Assembly (NCBI RefSeq): GCF_027460065.1
Contig: NZ_JAPYZZ010000004.1
Coordinates: forward strand, 19,812 to 83,811
Reading direction: 5' to 3'
Length of the DNA: 64,000 nucleotides
Source: Martinezella rhizogenes
GTDB taxonomy: Bacteria > Pseudomonadota > Alphaproteobacteria > Rhizobiales > Rhizobiaceae
Shown here: piece after piece, positions 17,130 to 25,903 of the stretch
Numbering within the stretch: position 1 is the stretch's first letter
Layout of the letters: every line of letters begins with the position of its first letter
Notes under the pieces: model-generated
What the model saw: the letters and a program-made list of their open reading frames with translations, nothing else
The model's database searches: none
What the model was told of the DNA's origin: nothing
Program-made: the position numbers and the translations under genes

Positions 17130-17732
17130 CTATTCCGCCGCTTCGCCTTTCAAAAGAGGTTCGACGAGCGTCACGGTCTCCAGCTCGTAGGAATAACCCT
17201 CCAGCATCGTATAGGCCTGCTCGATCGCCTCGATCTGGGTTTCGGCATTGCGGATGGCCTCGGCGATGGACTGGCTGCGGGCGCGCAGCATGGAACTCAG
17301 CACATCGGTCTCCGGCTTGCGGCCCAGCCGATCCATGTGTTTGCGCACCCGGGTACGGTGTCGTTCCAGCTCGAGAATATGGAAACGGCTTTTCAGAATA
17401 TCGTCGGTCAGCTTGCGGCGCATGGCGGCCACGGGATCGAAACTGCCGGGTTCGCGCTCGTCCAGAATGAATTCATTGACCAGCGTTTCCAGCATCAGCA
17501 GACCCTTGAGGTCCTTGGCGTCGGCAAGCTGCGGGTCGTAGCCCGTATCGTCGAACACCCTGCGGCGCACCGGATCCTTCAGAAGCTCATAAGCCGTCTG
17601 CAGGCGCGCAAATTGCTCGACGTCGCCGCCACTGTCGGGATGCGCGGCCTTGGCCACCTTGCGGTAGGCCGTCTTGATCGCCGCCTCGTCGGCATCGCGC
17701 TCCACGCCAAGCAAAACATAGGGATCGATCAC
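17130..17732 (-). CDS. J-domain protein
   Basis: The 200-residue protein has an N-terminal J domain (residues 3-65): YVLLGVERDADEAAIKTAYR, the HPD motif at 31-33, and YELLKDPVRRRVFD. J domains stimulate the ATPase of DnaK-type Hsp70. No Gly/Phe region or zinc fingers follow, so it is a class C (DnaJ-like specialised) co-chaperone. The C-terminal half is helical (RTRVRKHMDRLGRK..., EAIRNAETQIEAIEQAYTML) and may choose the client. It is convergent with the DUF922 gene (10 bases between stops). Confidence 0.9.
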   Translation of the reverse strand: MIDPYVLLGVERDADEAAIKTAYRKVAKAAHPDSGGDVEQFARLQTAYELLKDPVRRRVFDDTGYDPQLADAKDLKGLLMLETLVNEFILDEREPGSFDPVAAMRRKLTDDILKSRFHILELERHRTRVRKHMDRLGRKPETDVLSSMLRARSQSIAEAIRNAETQIEAIEQAYTMLEGYSYELETVTLVEPLLKGEAAE

Positions 17733-18117
17733 AAAAACACCTTCAAACTCAAAATGTTACCCGCATGCCCCATGCCACGCTCCTGAGGCCTGCCGGCGGA
17801 TCATAGGCCAATTCCGCCCCGTGCGGCACCCCGCCCCGGCTTTTAAACCGGCAAAGCCCACACGAAACATCGCGGCACAACCGACGGAAAAGCCCTTGAT
17901 GCCCAAATTTGTCGGACAGAAGGCGACTATAATGACGGGCGGGACAAAATTGTGGAAAGCGACGGTAAAACATGCCGACTAACCGGCACCGCACTTGCCG
18001 CTGCCCGCCGGAAAACGCCCTGCAAAGGAGCATATCAGGCGCATTTTCAGGGCCTTATGGTAGAAAGTCGCCAACGGGTGTAAGCTCGGCTTTTGGATCC
18101 GAAGGGAGGACGATCCG
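17733..18117. other. Intergenic region, no gene recognised
   Basis: About 385 bases between the divergent J-domain and SnoaL-like genes. It contains CG-rich short inverted repeats but no clear promoter match, RNA gene or reading frame with a ribosome site. The open frame 17749-18033 on the minus strand has Arg/Cys-rich, shadow-like composition. Confidence 0.4.
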
Positions 18118-18471
18118 ATGCCGCAAACCATTACCCAGACCGTCACGGACTACGTCCATGCCATGGCCTATGCGGATGAGGGCCTGATGCGAGATGTATT
18201 CGACCCGCGCGCCAGCATCGTTGGCACCTTCGAAGGTGAAATAGAATGGCTGTCGCTGGAAGATTTCGTCGACCAGATGCGCAAGAGCGAACGCGGGCTG
18301 CCCGACCACGATCCCGCCTTCGAAATCATGGGCATCGACAAGGAGGGCGACAGCGCCTCGGTGAAGCTCACAACCCGCTTCGACGGCATGGATTTTTACG
18401 AATATCTGTCCCTGCTGGAACGCGACGGCAGCTGGTCGATCGTGCACAAGCTTTATCACATAAAGCCATAG
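18118..18471 (+). CDS. NTF2-like (SnoaL/lumazine-binding-like) small protein
   Basis: The 117-residue cytoplasmic protein has an NTF2-like fold: an N-terminal helix pair (TVTDYVHAMAYADEGLMRDV), a core FDPRASIVGTFEGEIEWLSLED, and C-terminal strands ending YEYLSLLERDGSWSIVHKLYH, as in the putative lumazine-binding/DUF4440 group. GGGAGGACG precedes the ATG. No catalytic residues can be assigned; the pocket suggests binding of a small hydrophobic ligand. Confidence 0.8.
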   Translation: MPQTITQTVTDYVHAMAYADEGLMRDVFDPRASIVGTFEGEIEWLSLEDFVDQMRKSERGLPDHDPAFEIMGIDKEGDSASVKLTTRFDGMDFYEYLSLLERDGSWSIVHKLYHIKP

Positions 18472-18529
18472 GCATCATCAAAACAGCGATAGAAAAGGGG
18501 AATGGCAAAGGCTAAGCCTTTGAAAATAC

Positions 18530-18605
<76 letters not shown>

Positions 18606-18777
18606 AAGCCAGTGCCTTGCCAACTATCAGATTCTGACTTGGTGTAAAGCGAAAATTGTCTGCGGCTCGTCCCGCAGGCTTCTTTTTTACACCGCAATCT
18701 CGCCGACGTATCCGTCTGATCGCTATTAAAGCAAAAGGCCCAGAAAATAAGCGAAGTATTTACGCGGCGAAGCTAAA

Positions 18778-20559
18778 ATGGCTGCAGATCATAACCATTC
18801 AGCGAGAATAACGCATCCGATGCGCGCGAGCATACAGAAAATCCAGCTGACAGGCACAATCGTCATTGCCGTGAGCGCCATCCTGCTGGCTACACTTGCC
18901 GCGCTGCCCAGCGTTTCCAACTATCTTCGTTATCGAACGAACGCACAGCAACTGAACCGCTTTGAAACCGCGCTGCAATCCGCCTGGCTGGTCTCGGCCG
19001 AGCGTGGTCCGGCCAATAACCTGATGGCGGCCGCTTCTGCGGATGCAAGCCTTGTCGAGCGCTTGGCCACCGCGCGTAAGGCGACAGACGACAAGTTGTT
19101 GCAAGTCGAGGCCTCCTTCGCCGAAGAAATCAAAACGCAGCCCGGCTTGGCGAAGTCACTTGCCGAAACCCGCCAGAAACTCGCGCAATCGCGAGAGGCG
19201 GTGGATGCGGTTGCCGCCCTTTCGCCGGAAGCGCGCAGCTACAGCGCCATGGCCAATGCCATCCAATCGATGTTCACGGCCGCCGATAGCGTCAACCTGC
19301 TCCGCGGCAAGGCGGCACGCGCCATCATCACGAGAACCCCCGATGTCGCGATCGATATCGCAATGACCGGCACCGCCGGTGTCATGCGCGACAGGATCGG
19401 CCGCCTCGGCTCCTACGTGGTGATGAGCCTGCAGGCAAACAGGCAGGACAGATTAAGTTATCGCGCGAAGTTCGACACCGAGATGCAGAGCGTCATGCTG
19501 GTGAAATCCTCTCTGTGGAACTACACCGCCGCCTATCTGTCGACACCGCGTCTCGATGCCGCGTTTCGCGATTTCGATACCTATTATTTCGGCCAGTCGC
19601 TTCGTTACGCGCAAAATACGATTGCCATCGTCGTGCCCTCAGCACTTCCAAGTGTCCGCGATTTTTCCGAAAACTACATTCAGGGCATGCGGTCATCAGA
19701 TCAGCTGCGTGACCTGATCCTCGCCGAAACCCGCGCGAGAATCGAAAAGAACAAGCAACAGGCGCTCATCTATGGCCTGGCGTCACTCTTTCTCGCCCTG
19801 ATCGCCGTTCTGGTCCTGCTGCGCCTCACATCGGTCTATAAGACGGCGCTGTTCCGGCCCATGCAGTCTGTCCTGGCGCAGATTTCCACGATAGCGGCGG
19901 GCGATCTTTCCGAAGCTCAGCGCCAGGAGGGCGTTGCCCCCGAAGTGACGAAGATGTTCAGGGAATTGGATTTCCTGCGCGAGCAGCTTCGGCAGAAGGG
20001 GGAAATGGAAGACCAGCAGCGCGCACTGGCCGAGCAGCTCCGCACGCTGTCCGAAACCGATGCGCTGACCGGCGTCTTCAATCGCCGCGCGCTGGAAAAG
20101 TCCGTTCGGGCCATTCTGAGCGGAGATGAGCAATATCAGTCACTCGGCGTCATGATCGTCGATATCGATCACTTCAAGTCGATCAACGACCGCTATGGCC
20201 ACGCCATGGGTGACCTTGCGCTGCAAAAGACGGCGAGCCTTTTAAAGGGTGCCTTGCGCAAGACCGATATTCTGGCCCGGTATGGTGGCGAGGAATTCGT
20301 CGTCGTGCTGCAGGATGTCAGCCACGCCACGGCCACCGCCACCGCCGACCGCCTTCGCCGCCTGATCGAAGCCCAGACCGTCGATGAACAGACCGGTTTA
20401 TCGCTGACGGCAAGTTTCGGCGTCGTCTGGCAGGAGGCACGCGCAATCAACAGCTGGGACGAGTTGATCGCCATCGCCGACGACCGGCTTTACGAGGCCA
20501 AGCGCGCCGGCCGCAACCGGGTGTGGGCAACCTATTTCCCGAAGGTCGCAAACGGCTAG
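18778..20559 (+). CDS. Membrane-bound diguanylate cyclase (GGDEF)
   Basis: The 593-residue protein makes the second messenger c-di-GMP from two GTP. It has an N-terminal span (about residues 22-45), a long periplasmic helical sensor (46-330), a second span (QALIYGLASLFLALIAVLVLLRL, about 328-350), a HAMP-like linker, a short coiled coil (FLREQLRQKGEMEDQQRALA) and a C-terminal GGDEF domain from about 430. The active-site loop is GGEEF at 503-507, DIDHFK binds metal, and the inhibitory RxxD site (R494-D497) is intact, so product inhibition is expected. No EAL domain. The sensory ligand is unknown. A start at Met15 is also possible. Confidence 0.93.
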   Translation: MAADHNHSARITHPMRASIQKIQLTGTIVIAVSAILLATLAALPSVSNYLRYRTNAQQLNRFETALQSAWLVSAERGPANNLMAAASADASLVERLATARKATDDKLLQVEASFAEEIKTQPGLAKSLAETRQKLAQSREAVDAVAALSPEARSYSAMANAIQSMFTAADSVNLLRGKAARAIITRTPDVAIDIAMTGTAGVMRDRIGRLGSYVVMSLQANRQDRLSYRAKFDTEMQSVMLVKSSLWNYTAAYLSTPRLDAAFRDFDTYYFGQSLRYAQNTIAIVVPSALPSVRDFSENYIQGMRSSDQLRDLILAETRARIEKNKQQALIYGLASLFLALIAVLVLLRLTSVYKTALFRPMQSVLAQISTIAAGDLSEAQRQEGVAPEVTKMFRELDFLREQLRQKGEMEDQQRALAEQLRTLSETDALTGVFNRRALEKSVRAILSGDEQYQSLGVMIVDIDHFKSINDRYGHAMGDLALQKTASLLKGALRKTDILARYGGEEFVVVLQDVSHATATATADRLRRLIEAQTVDEQTGLSLTASFGVVWQEARAINSWDELIAIADDRLYEAKRAGRNRVWATYFPKVANG

Positions 20560-20591
20560 GCGACATCGCCAGTGACGAATTCCGCCGCGCC

Positions 20592-21701
20592 CTAGATCAA
20601 ATCCAGCGTCATCACGACAGGGCAATGGTCGGACGCCTTCGGGCGATCCCAGCCGGTGCGGGGGTAACGTTCAACCTCCTGCCCCGGCGGGAAAACCGTG
20701 CGGAAAGGCTGTCCGTTGCGGATGATTTCAGGAATATGGGTGGCGTTCGTTTCCGCCAGACGCGGGGAAAGCCAGACATAGTCAAGCTGGCACAGATGCT
20801 GTTCCTGCGGCCCGCGGGAGTGATAAAGCGTCCAGCGATCCATGACGTCGCGGCGCGTCATCGGATTGACCACGAAACCATCGGCCGTGAAGATATCGAG
20901 CGCACTGCGCTCCTCCTCGACGGGCGCGAAGCTGTAGCCGCTGCGCCTGTCGCCGGAAATCGCAACGCGCTCCTGATAGTCGTTCATATCGCCGCAGATC
21001 GCGAAATTCTTGTTGTGGGTATTGCCGACACCCCAGCGGTTTTCGATGATACGGCGCACGGCCATGGCTTCCGCCTCGCGGATCGGCATGGTGGCGAGCC
21101 GCGCATCGACCGGGTCGCGGGAATTGGTCATGGATTTGAAATGGGTGACGTAAAGCGTCAGCGGCTTGCCGCCGATCCGGAGGTCAATTTCCAGGCAATC
21201 CCGTTTGAAAATCTTGTCATCGATCTGGTTGGTCGCGGCGAGTGCAGGATTGAAGAGATCGAGATTGCGATAGGTCAGCGCCGCATGGCTCTTGATATCG
21301 ACGACCTCGATCTTGTCGCCGTCGCGCGTCTTCTCGCGCATGACGACGGCGACATCGATGCCGCGGCTGTCATTGCCCTCGACCAGATATTTCTGCAGAT
21401 AGCCATTGCCGACCATGCGGTAGAGATAGCCATATTCAAAGGCCTGCAGCGCCGCCATGTTGTCGACTTCCTGCAGGCAGAGAATATCGGCATCCGCATC
21501 CGCAATGGCGAGCGCTGAAAGCTGGCGCGTATCGTCGGTGGAAGCCACCATCCGCGCGCTTTCCAGCGCCTGATAGGTTGCCTCGTCCCTGATATCGAAA
21601 AGCTGGATCGCCCTGTCGCGCCGCGTCTGGTTGCGAAAGCCGGTGAAATCAAAACGGGTGAGAAGATTTTCGATATTGAAGGTGGCGAGCCGAAGCGACA
21701 T
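20592..21701 (-). CDS. Endonuclease/exonuclease/phosphatase family protein
   Basis: The 369-residue protein shows the EEP fold: LRLATFNIENLL at the N-terminus, ILCLQEVDN (catalytic Glu with metal), YVTHFKS, NFAICGDMNDY and a final ASDHCPVVMTLDL with the Asp-His pair. Members hydrolyse phosphodiester or phosphoester bonds in DNA, lipids or nucleotides; the substrate here is not predictable. No signal peptide is seen, so it is cytoplasmic. It is convergent with the diguanylate cyclase gene. Confidence 0.9.
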   Translation of the reverse strand: MSLRLATFNIENLLTRFDFTGFRNQTRRDRAIQLFDIRDEATYQALESARMVASTDDTRQLSALAIADADADILCLQEVDNMAALQAFEYGYLYRMVGNGYLQKYLVEGNDSRGIDVAVVMREKTRDGDKIEVVDIKSHAALTYRNLDLFNPALAATNQIDDKIFKRDCLEIDLRIGGKPLTLYVTHFKSMTNSRDPVDARLATMPIREAEAMAVRRIIENRWGVGNTHNKNFAICGDMNDYQERVAISGDRRSGYSFAPVEEERSALDIFTADGFVVNPMTRRDVMDRWTLYHSRGPQEQHLCQLDYVWLSPRLAETNATHIPEIIRNGQPFRTVFPPGQEVERYPRTGWDRPKASDHCPVVMTLDLI

Positions 21702-21829
21702 GTTTCATTCCTATTGCTGCGGGGGGAGCTTAACCGCTCCCGTTCGACCTCGCCAGTGGTTTGGGGCATGGCGCGCTGGACCAGACTGGCTGACGCGCGA
21801 CGTCGGTTTTGGTGAGTCGCGTGCCGATG

Positions 21830-21895
21830 CTCCCCCACCTCATTCCTGTGCTTGTCACAGGAATCCAGTCGACGCGCGTCTGCGCGGCGGGATTA
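21830..21895. repeat. Intergenic palindromic repeat (ATTCCTGTG type)
   Basis: ATTCCTGTG (21842-21850) and CACAGGAAT (21856-21864) form a 9-bp stem followed by GC-rich GACGCGCG/CGCGGC sequence. It looks like a dispersed rhizobial intergenic repeat and may also act as a transcription barrier at the end of the ABC operon. Confidence 0.6.
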
Positions 21896-22921
21896 AAGCC
21901 GCCAGCCCGCACGAATAGCAACCGGCAAGCGATCCCCAACTGCAACCGCTTCGCGCGAATAGGCCCTGAGCGCCTGCCCGTCCGGCAGGTCGAGACGCAG
22001 AGCATACCGTTCGCCCTCATAAAGAACCGAGGTAACTGTGCAGGCAATTCCATCCGCATCCCGCACCACATCCTGCGGCCGCACGAGAATATCGACCCGC
22101 GGCGAGTGCCCACCGCTTTCCATCGCCGCCCGAAGTCCTGCCCAGTCGAGATCGCGCGACGCCGCATCCGGCACCGGCAGGCTGAGGATCGCCCCCTGCC
22201 CCACCAGCGAACCGACCAGCCTGCCCTCCGGCCGCGCATAAAGCTCCGCCGGCGCCGCGACCTGCAACAGTCTGCCCTGCGACATGACGGCGACATCGGT
22301 TGCCAGTGCCATGGCCTCGGCCTGATCATGGGTGACATAGATCATCGTCGCGCCCGAACGAGCGTGGAAATCGCGAAACGTCTCCTCCATCTCCTGGCGC
22401 AGATGCCGGTCGAGATTGGCGAGCGGCTCGTCGAGCAGAACCACGTCAGGCTCGGTGACGAGGCAGCGGGCGAGCGCCACGCGCTGCCGCTGGCCACCGG
22501 AGAGTTCGGCGGGACGGCGGTCGGCGAAGCTTTCAAGACGGACGGCGGCAAGCGCCTCCCCGACCTTCCAGCGGTACTTATCACCCGAAATGCCGCGCAC
22601 CTTCAGCGGATATCCAGCATTGTCGGCAACCGACATGTGCGGCCACAAGGCATAGGACTGGAACACCATCGCCATGTTGCGCCGCTCCGGCGGCACCATG
22701 CTGCCGGCATCGGCCAGCACCCTCTCGCCGAGCAGGATGGAACCATCGGTCGGCTGTTCGAAACCGGCGATCATGCGCAGCACCGTCGTCTTGCCGCAGC
22801 CGGAAGGGCCGAGCAAGGCGAGAAAGCCGCCATCGCGCACGGTAAGCGACACGTCGTCGACGGCAGGCTTCGATCCGGCTGCAAAATTTTTCGACAGGCG
22901 GTTGAGAATCAGTTTCGCCAA
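21893..22921 (-). CDS. ABC transporter ATP-binding protein (ferric iron type)
   Basis: The 342-residue ATPase energises the import system encoded just upstream. Walker A is GPSGCGKTT (38-46), the Q-loop lies in MVFQSYALWP, the signature is LSGGQRQRVALAR, Walker B is VVLLDEPLANLD and the switch His is in YVTHDQAEAMA. The C-terminal 110 residues form a TOBE-like regulatory domain (RPQDVVRDADG, VTSVLYEGERYALRL). Of the AfuC/FbpC type; related polyamine or phosphonate ATPases cannot be excluded. Its start overlaps the permease end by 13 bases, showing tight translational coupling. Confidence 0.9.
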   Translation of the reverse strand: MAKLILNRLSKNFAAGSKPAVDDVSLTVRDGGFLALLGPSGCGKTTVLRMIAGFEQPTDGSILLGERVLADAGSMVPPERRNMAMVFQSYALWPHMSVADNAGYPLKVRGISGDKYRWKVGEALAAVRLESFADRRPAELSGGQRQRVALARCLVTEPDVVLLDEPLANLDRHLRQEMEETFRDFHARSGATMIYVTHDQAEAMALATDVAVMSQGRLLQVAAPAELYARPEGRLVGSLVGQGAILSLPVPDAASRDLDWAGLRAAMESGGHSPRVDILVRPQDVVRDADGIACTVTSVLYEGERYALRLDLPDGQALRAYSREAVAVGDRLPVAIRAGWRL

Positions 22922-24603
22922 GGAACCACTCCTTTCGGCAGATAGCGCCCCAGAATTTCGAGCAGCAACATGAGGAAAATCACCATGATGACGACCAGCA
23001 CCGAAAGCGCGGACGCAAGATCGAAGCTGCCGCTATCATCGAGATTGTAGATGAGCACACCGAGCGTCTGCGTGCCGGCCGACCACAGGAGCGCCGAGAC
23101 CGTCAGCTCGTTACAGGCGATCAGGAAAACAAGAATGACCGAAGCGCCCGCCGCCGGGCCGACCAGCGGCAGAATGATATCCGTGAGCCGCCGCCAGAAA
23201 CCGGCACCTGACAGCCGAGCGGCCTCTTCCAGCGACGGATCGAATTGCAGGAAGGCGCTGACCATGGGTTTCAGGCTGACGGCAAAGAAGGAGGAGAAAT
23301 AGGCGAGCAGGATGATCCAGATCGTGCCGTAAAGCGTGATGCCCAACAACGGAATGGGGGCCGCAAAAAGCAGCACGAAGGACACCGAGATGACCACGCC
23401 CGGCAACGCATAGGGGATATCCACCAAGGCCGACAGCAGGAACATGAAGCGGCTCTTGCCACGCACCAGGAAATAAGCGGTCAGCACCGTCACCGCCAGC
23501 AGGCAGAGCGATGTGGCGGTTGCCAGAAACAGCGAATTGCGGAAGGCGGTACGGGTGACACTCTGGCGGTAGAGCAATTCCTCATAGGCATGCAGCGTCG
23601 CGGTCTTGAGACTGAGCGGCACGCCATAGGCAGGCGCGAGCGAACTCGCCACCAGTGCCGCGAGCGGTGCAACCAGCATGAAGAACAGCACCAACCACAG
23701 GGCACATTCTGCCGGCACCCGCCAGCGCGCCAGCCCGAAGGTTGCGGCCTTGCCGGAAAGGCCGATGATACGATAGTCCCTGCCCTTCATCGCCCGTTCC
23801 TGCAGCGCAAGCCCGGCGACCGAGATAATGGCGATCATGGTGGAGAGAATGGCGATATCGCCGAAGGTGCTGGTGCCGAAACTGGCGAAGCGGCTGTAGA
23901 TCAGCGTCGGCAGGGTAAAGATCGACCCCGGTATGCCGAGGATTGCCGGAATGCCGAAATTGCCGACATTGGACACGAAGGAAATCGCCGCCCCGGCGAT
24001 CAGCCCCGGCGTGGAAAGTGGCAGGATAATATCGAACAGCACACGCCGCGGCGAAGCGCCCGAAAGCTTGGCGGCCTCGATGCCATCCTGCGGTAGCGCA
24101 AGCAGACCGGCGCGCAGCGACAGATAGACAAGCGGTGCATGCTGCACGCCGAGCAGCAGCGCGATGCCCGCTATCGAATAAAGCGGCTGCGGCGAACCCA
24201 TCGGCGGCGCAAGACCGATGGCCTTCAACAGCGTACTCGACGGGCCGGTCATGCCGATCCACGACAGCGCCGTCACCTGCGGCGGGATCATCATCGGCAG
24301 CATGAACAGGAAGCTTAAGATCGACTTGCCACGAATGTCGCAAAGCGTCAGCGAAAGCGCGAAGGCGCCGCCAATCGCCAGCGAGATCAGCATGCCGAAA
24401 AACGAGGTGGAGAGCGTGTTCAGCGCCGCATCCCAAAGGGCTGGATCAGCGAGAAGCCGCCATATGTCACCATTGAGTGATGAGATGATGCCGGTATAGG
24501 CCAGCCGGCCGAGCGGCAGGGCACTGAGGGCAAAGACGACACTCACCACAAAAGGAAACAGCCAGCGCGGCTGGCTGCTTCCATAGGCACTTGAACGGGA
24601 CAT
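22909..24603 (-). CDS. ABC transporter permease, fused two-domain (ferric iron type)
   Basis: The 564-residue protein has about twelve membrane spans and two BPD_transp_1 domains: the first with an EAA-like loop at GIEAAKLSGASPRRVLFDIILP and the second at SLEEAARLSGAGFWRRLTDIILP. Such fused permeases pair with one ATPase and one binding protein in FbpB/AfuB systems. The order binding protein, permease, ATPase is on one strand with a 9-base gap to the binding protein gene. Confidence 0.92.
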   Translation of the reverse strand: MSRSSAYGSSQPRWLFPFVVSVVFALSALPLGRLAYTGIISSLNGDIWRLLADPALWDAALNTLSTSFFGMLISLAIGGAFALSLTLCDIRGKSILSFLFMLPMMIPPQVTALSWIGMTGPSSTLLKAIGLAPPMGSPQPLYSIAGIALLLGVQHAPLVYLSLRAGLLALPQDGIEAAKLSGASPRRVLFDIILPLSTPGLIAGAAISFVSNVGNFGIPAILGIPGSIFTLPTLIYSRFASFGTSTFGDIAILSTMIAIISVAGLALQERAMKGRDYRIIGLSGKAATFGLARWRVPAECALWLVLFFMLVAPLAALVASSLAPAYGVPLSLKTATLHAYEELLYRQSVTRTAFRNSLFLATATSLCLLAVTVLTAYFLVRGKSRFMFLLSALVDIPYALPGVVISVSFVLLFAAPIPLLGITLYGTIWIILLAYFSSFFAVSLKPMVSAFLQFDPSLEEAARLSGAGFWRRLTDIILPLVGPAAGASVILVFLIACNELTVSALLWSAGTQTLGVLIYNLDDSGSFDLASALSVLVVIMVIFLMLLLEILGRYLPKGVVPWRN

Positions 24604-24612
24604 GCCGCTATA

Positions 24613-25596
24613 TCAGCCCTTGGAGCCGAAAATATCGGAGAAGGTCTTCAGGTCCTGCTCGGAGTTCTTCAGCGCATCAGCAGCGCTGAGCGGCAGAACC
24701 TTGATCTTGTCGCGGGCCGGGAAACCTTCCGGCATGCCGGCATCGGCGCGCACAGGAATGTAACCGAGCTTGACGAAGCCCTGCTGGCCCTTTTCCGAAA
24801 GCACGTAGTCGACGAACTTCTTCGCGGCTTCCTCGTGTTTGGTGCCCTTGATGATCGCGACCGGCTCGGTGACGGCAGATACACCCTCTTCCGGGAAAAC
24901 GAACTCGACCGGCGCGCCCTTGGCCTTTTCGCGGATCGGCATGTAGTCGACGACCACGCCGTAAGCCTTTTCGCCCGAAGCGACGGACTTCAGAACCGCA
25001 CCGTTGCCGCCGCCGGCAATGGCGTCATTGGCCTTCAGCTGCTTGTAATAGTCCCAGCCGAGGCCGCTGGCGGCAGCCAGCGTCTGCGCGTGAATCAGCG
25101 CCGCACCGGAGGTCAGCGGGCTCGGCATGGTCACGAGACCCTTGGCTTCAGCCTTCGCCAGATCTTTCCAGCTCGTCGGCTTCATCGCGGCGGCGGTGTT
25201 GTACATGATGCCGGTCGTGATGAGCTTGGTGGAATAATAATAGCCGTCCGCATCATAAAGCGAAGCATCGATGTTCTTGGCCTCAGTGGACTTGTGGGCC
25301 AGCAACTGGCCAGCCTGCTTCATGCGCTCGAGCGTCACGGTGTCGGCGATCAACAGCACGTCGGCCACCGGATTGCCGGCGCTGATCTCGGCCATCAGCT
25401 TGGCCATGATCTTCGGCGTTCCGTCACGCACCCATTCGACTTCAAGACCGGGATTGGCAGCCTTGAAACCATCAACGGTTGCCTGCGCGTCCTCGTTCGG
25501 CTGGCTGGTATAAAGCACCAGATCGGCGGCATTGGCAGCGGTGGCGATGAAGCCGAGCGATACGATGGCGGTGAAAGCGGAAAGCAGCGTTTTCAT
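24613..25596 (-). CDS. ABC transporter periplasmic binding protein (ferric iron type)
   Basis: The 327-residue protein starts with a signal peptide (MKTLLSAFTAIVSL..., cleavage after ANA near residue 23). Mature sequence begins ADLVLYTSQPNEDAQATVDGF, as in type II iron-binding proteins (AfuA/FbpA); GIMYNTAAAMKPTSWKDLA and EFVFPEEGVSAVTEPVAI are family landmarks. It delivers its ligand, probably Fe(III) or a small chelate, to the permease encoded 9 bases downstream. The start was set at 25596; the longer frame to 25902 only runs through the repeat pair upstream. Ligand identity is inference; 2-aminoethylphosphonate-type systems look similar. Confidence 0.9.
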   Translation of the reverse strand: MKTLLSAFTAIVSLGFIATAANAADLVLYTSQPNEDAQATVDGFKAANPGLEVEWVRDGTPKIMAKLMAEISAGNPVADVLLIADTVTLERMKQAGQLLAHKSTEAKNIDASLYDADGYYYSTKLITTGIMYNTAAAMKPTSWKDLAKAEAKGLVTMPSPLTSGAALIHAQTLAAASGLGWDYYKQLKANDAIAGGGNGAVLKSVASGEKAYGVVVDYMPIREKAKGAPVEFVFPEEGVSAVTEPVAIIKGTKHEEAAKKFVDYVLSEKGQQGFVKLGYIPVRADAGMPEGFPARDKIKVLPLSAADALKNSEQDLKTFSDIFGSKG

Positions 25597-25711
25597 GGGT
25601 CCAGTCCCTGTTGTTTGGTGGGACCGCTTAAACATGATTGCATAACATGTATGTGACAGGCAGGATTTTGATGCCGTTATCTTCTGTCGGCGAAGGTTGA
25701 GACCGTGGCCA

Positions 25712-25868
25712 CCCCCCTCTGCCCTGCCGGGCATCTCCCCCTCAAGGGGGGAGATCGGCAAGAGGCTCTGCCTCCACTTCATTTGCAGACGTCGAGATAG
25801 GCGGGGCCTACCCGCGAGTCGATCTCCCCCCTTGAGGGGGAGATGTCCGGCAGGACAGAGGGGGGTGA
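25712..25868. repeat. RIME-like element: two inverted palindromic arms
   Basis: Arm one (25712-25757) and arm two (25820-25868) are inverted copies of the same ~47-base palindromic unit (C-run/G-run hairpin plus CCCTGCCGGG-type stem), separated by a 62-base spacer that resembles the spacer of the copy at 29901-30081 (shared GGCAAG, CTTCATT, GAGATAGGCG). This is the layout of Rhizobium-specific intergenic mosaic elements. It fills most of the gap between the aminotransferase and the binding-protein gene. Confidence 0.88.
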
Positions 25869-25903
25869 AGCCGCAACCTCTGCCGCTACCGGGAACCACC
25901 AAC

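Noticed and set aside
18661-18695. Terminator-like hairpin (CTGCGG...CCGCAG, then TTCTTTTTT) near tRNA-Thr
   Set aside because: The stem is only six bp, and it is unclear which transcript it would end; not strong enough to list.
24613-25902. 429-residue version of the iron-type binding protein
   Set aside because: The first 102 residues are translated repeat sequence; the signal peptide starts at 25596.
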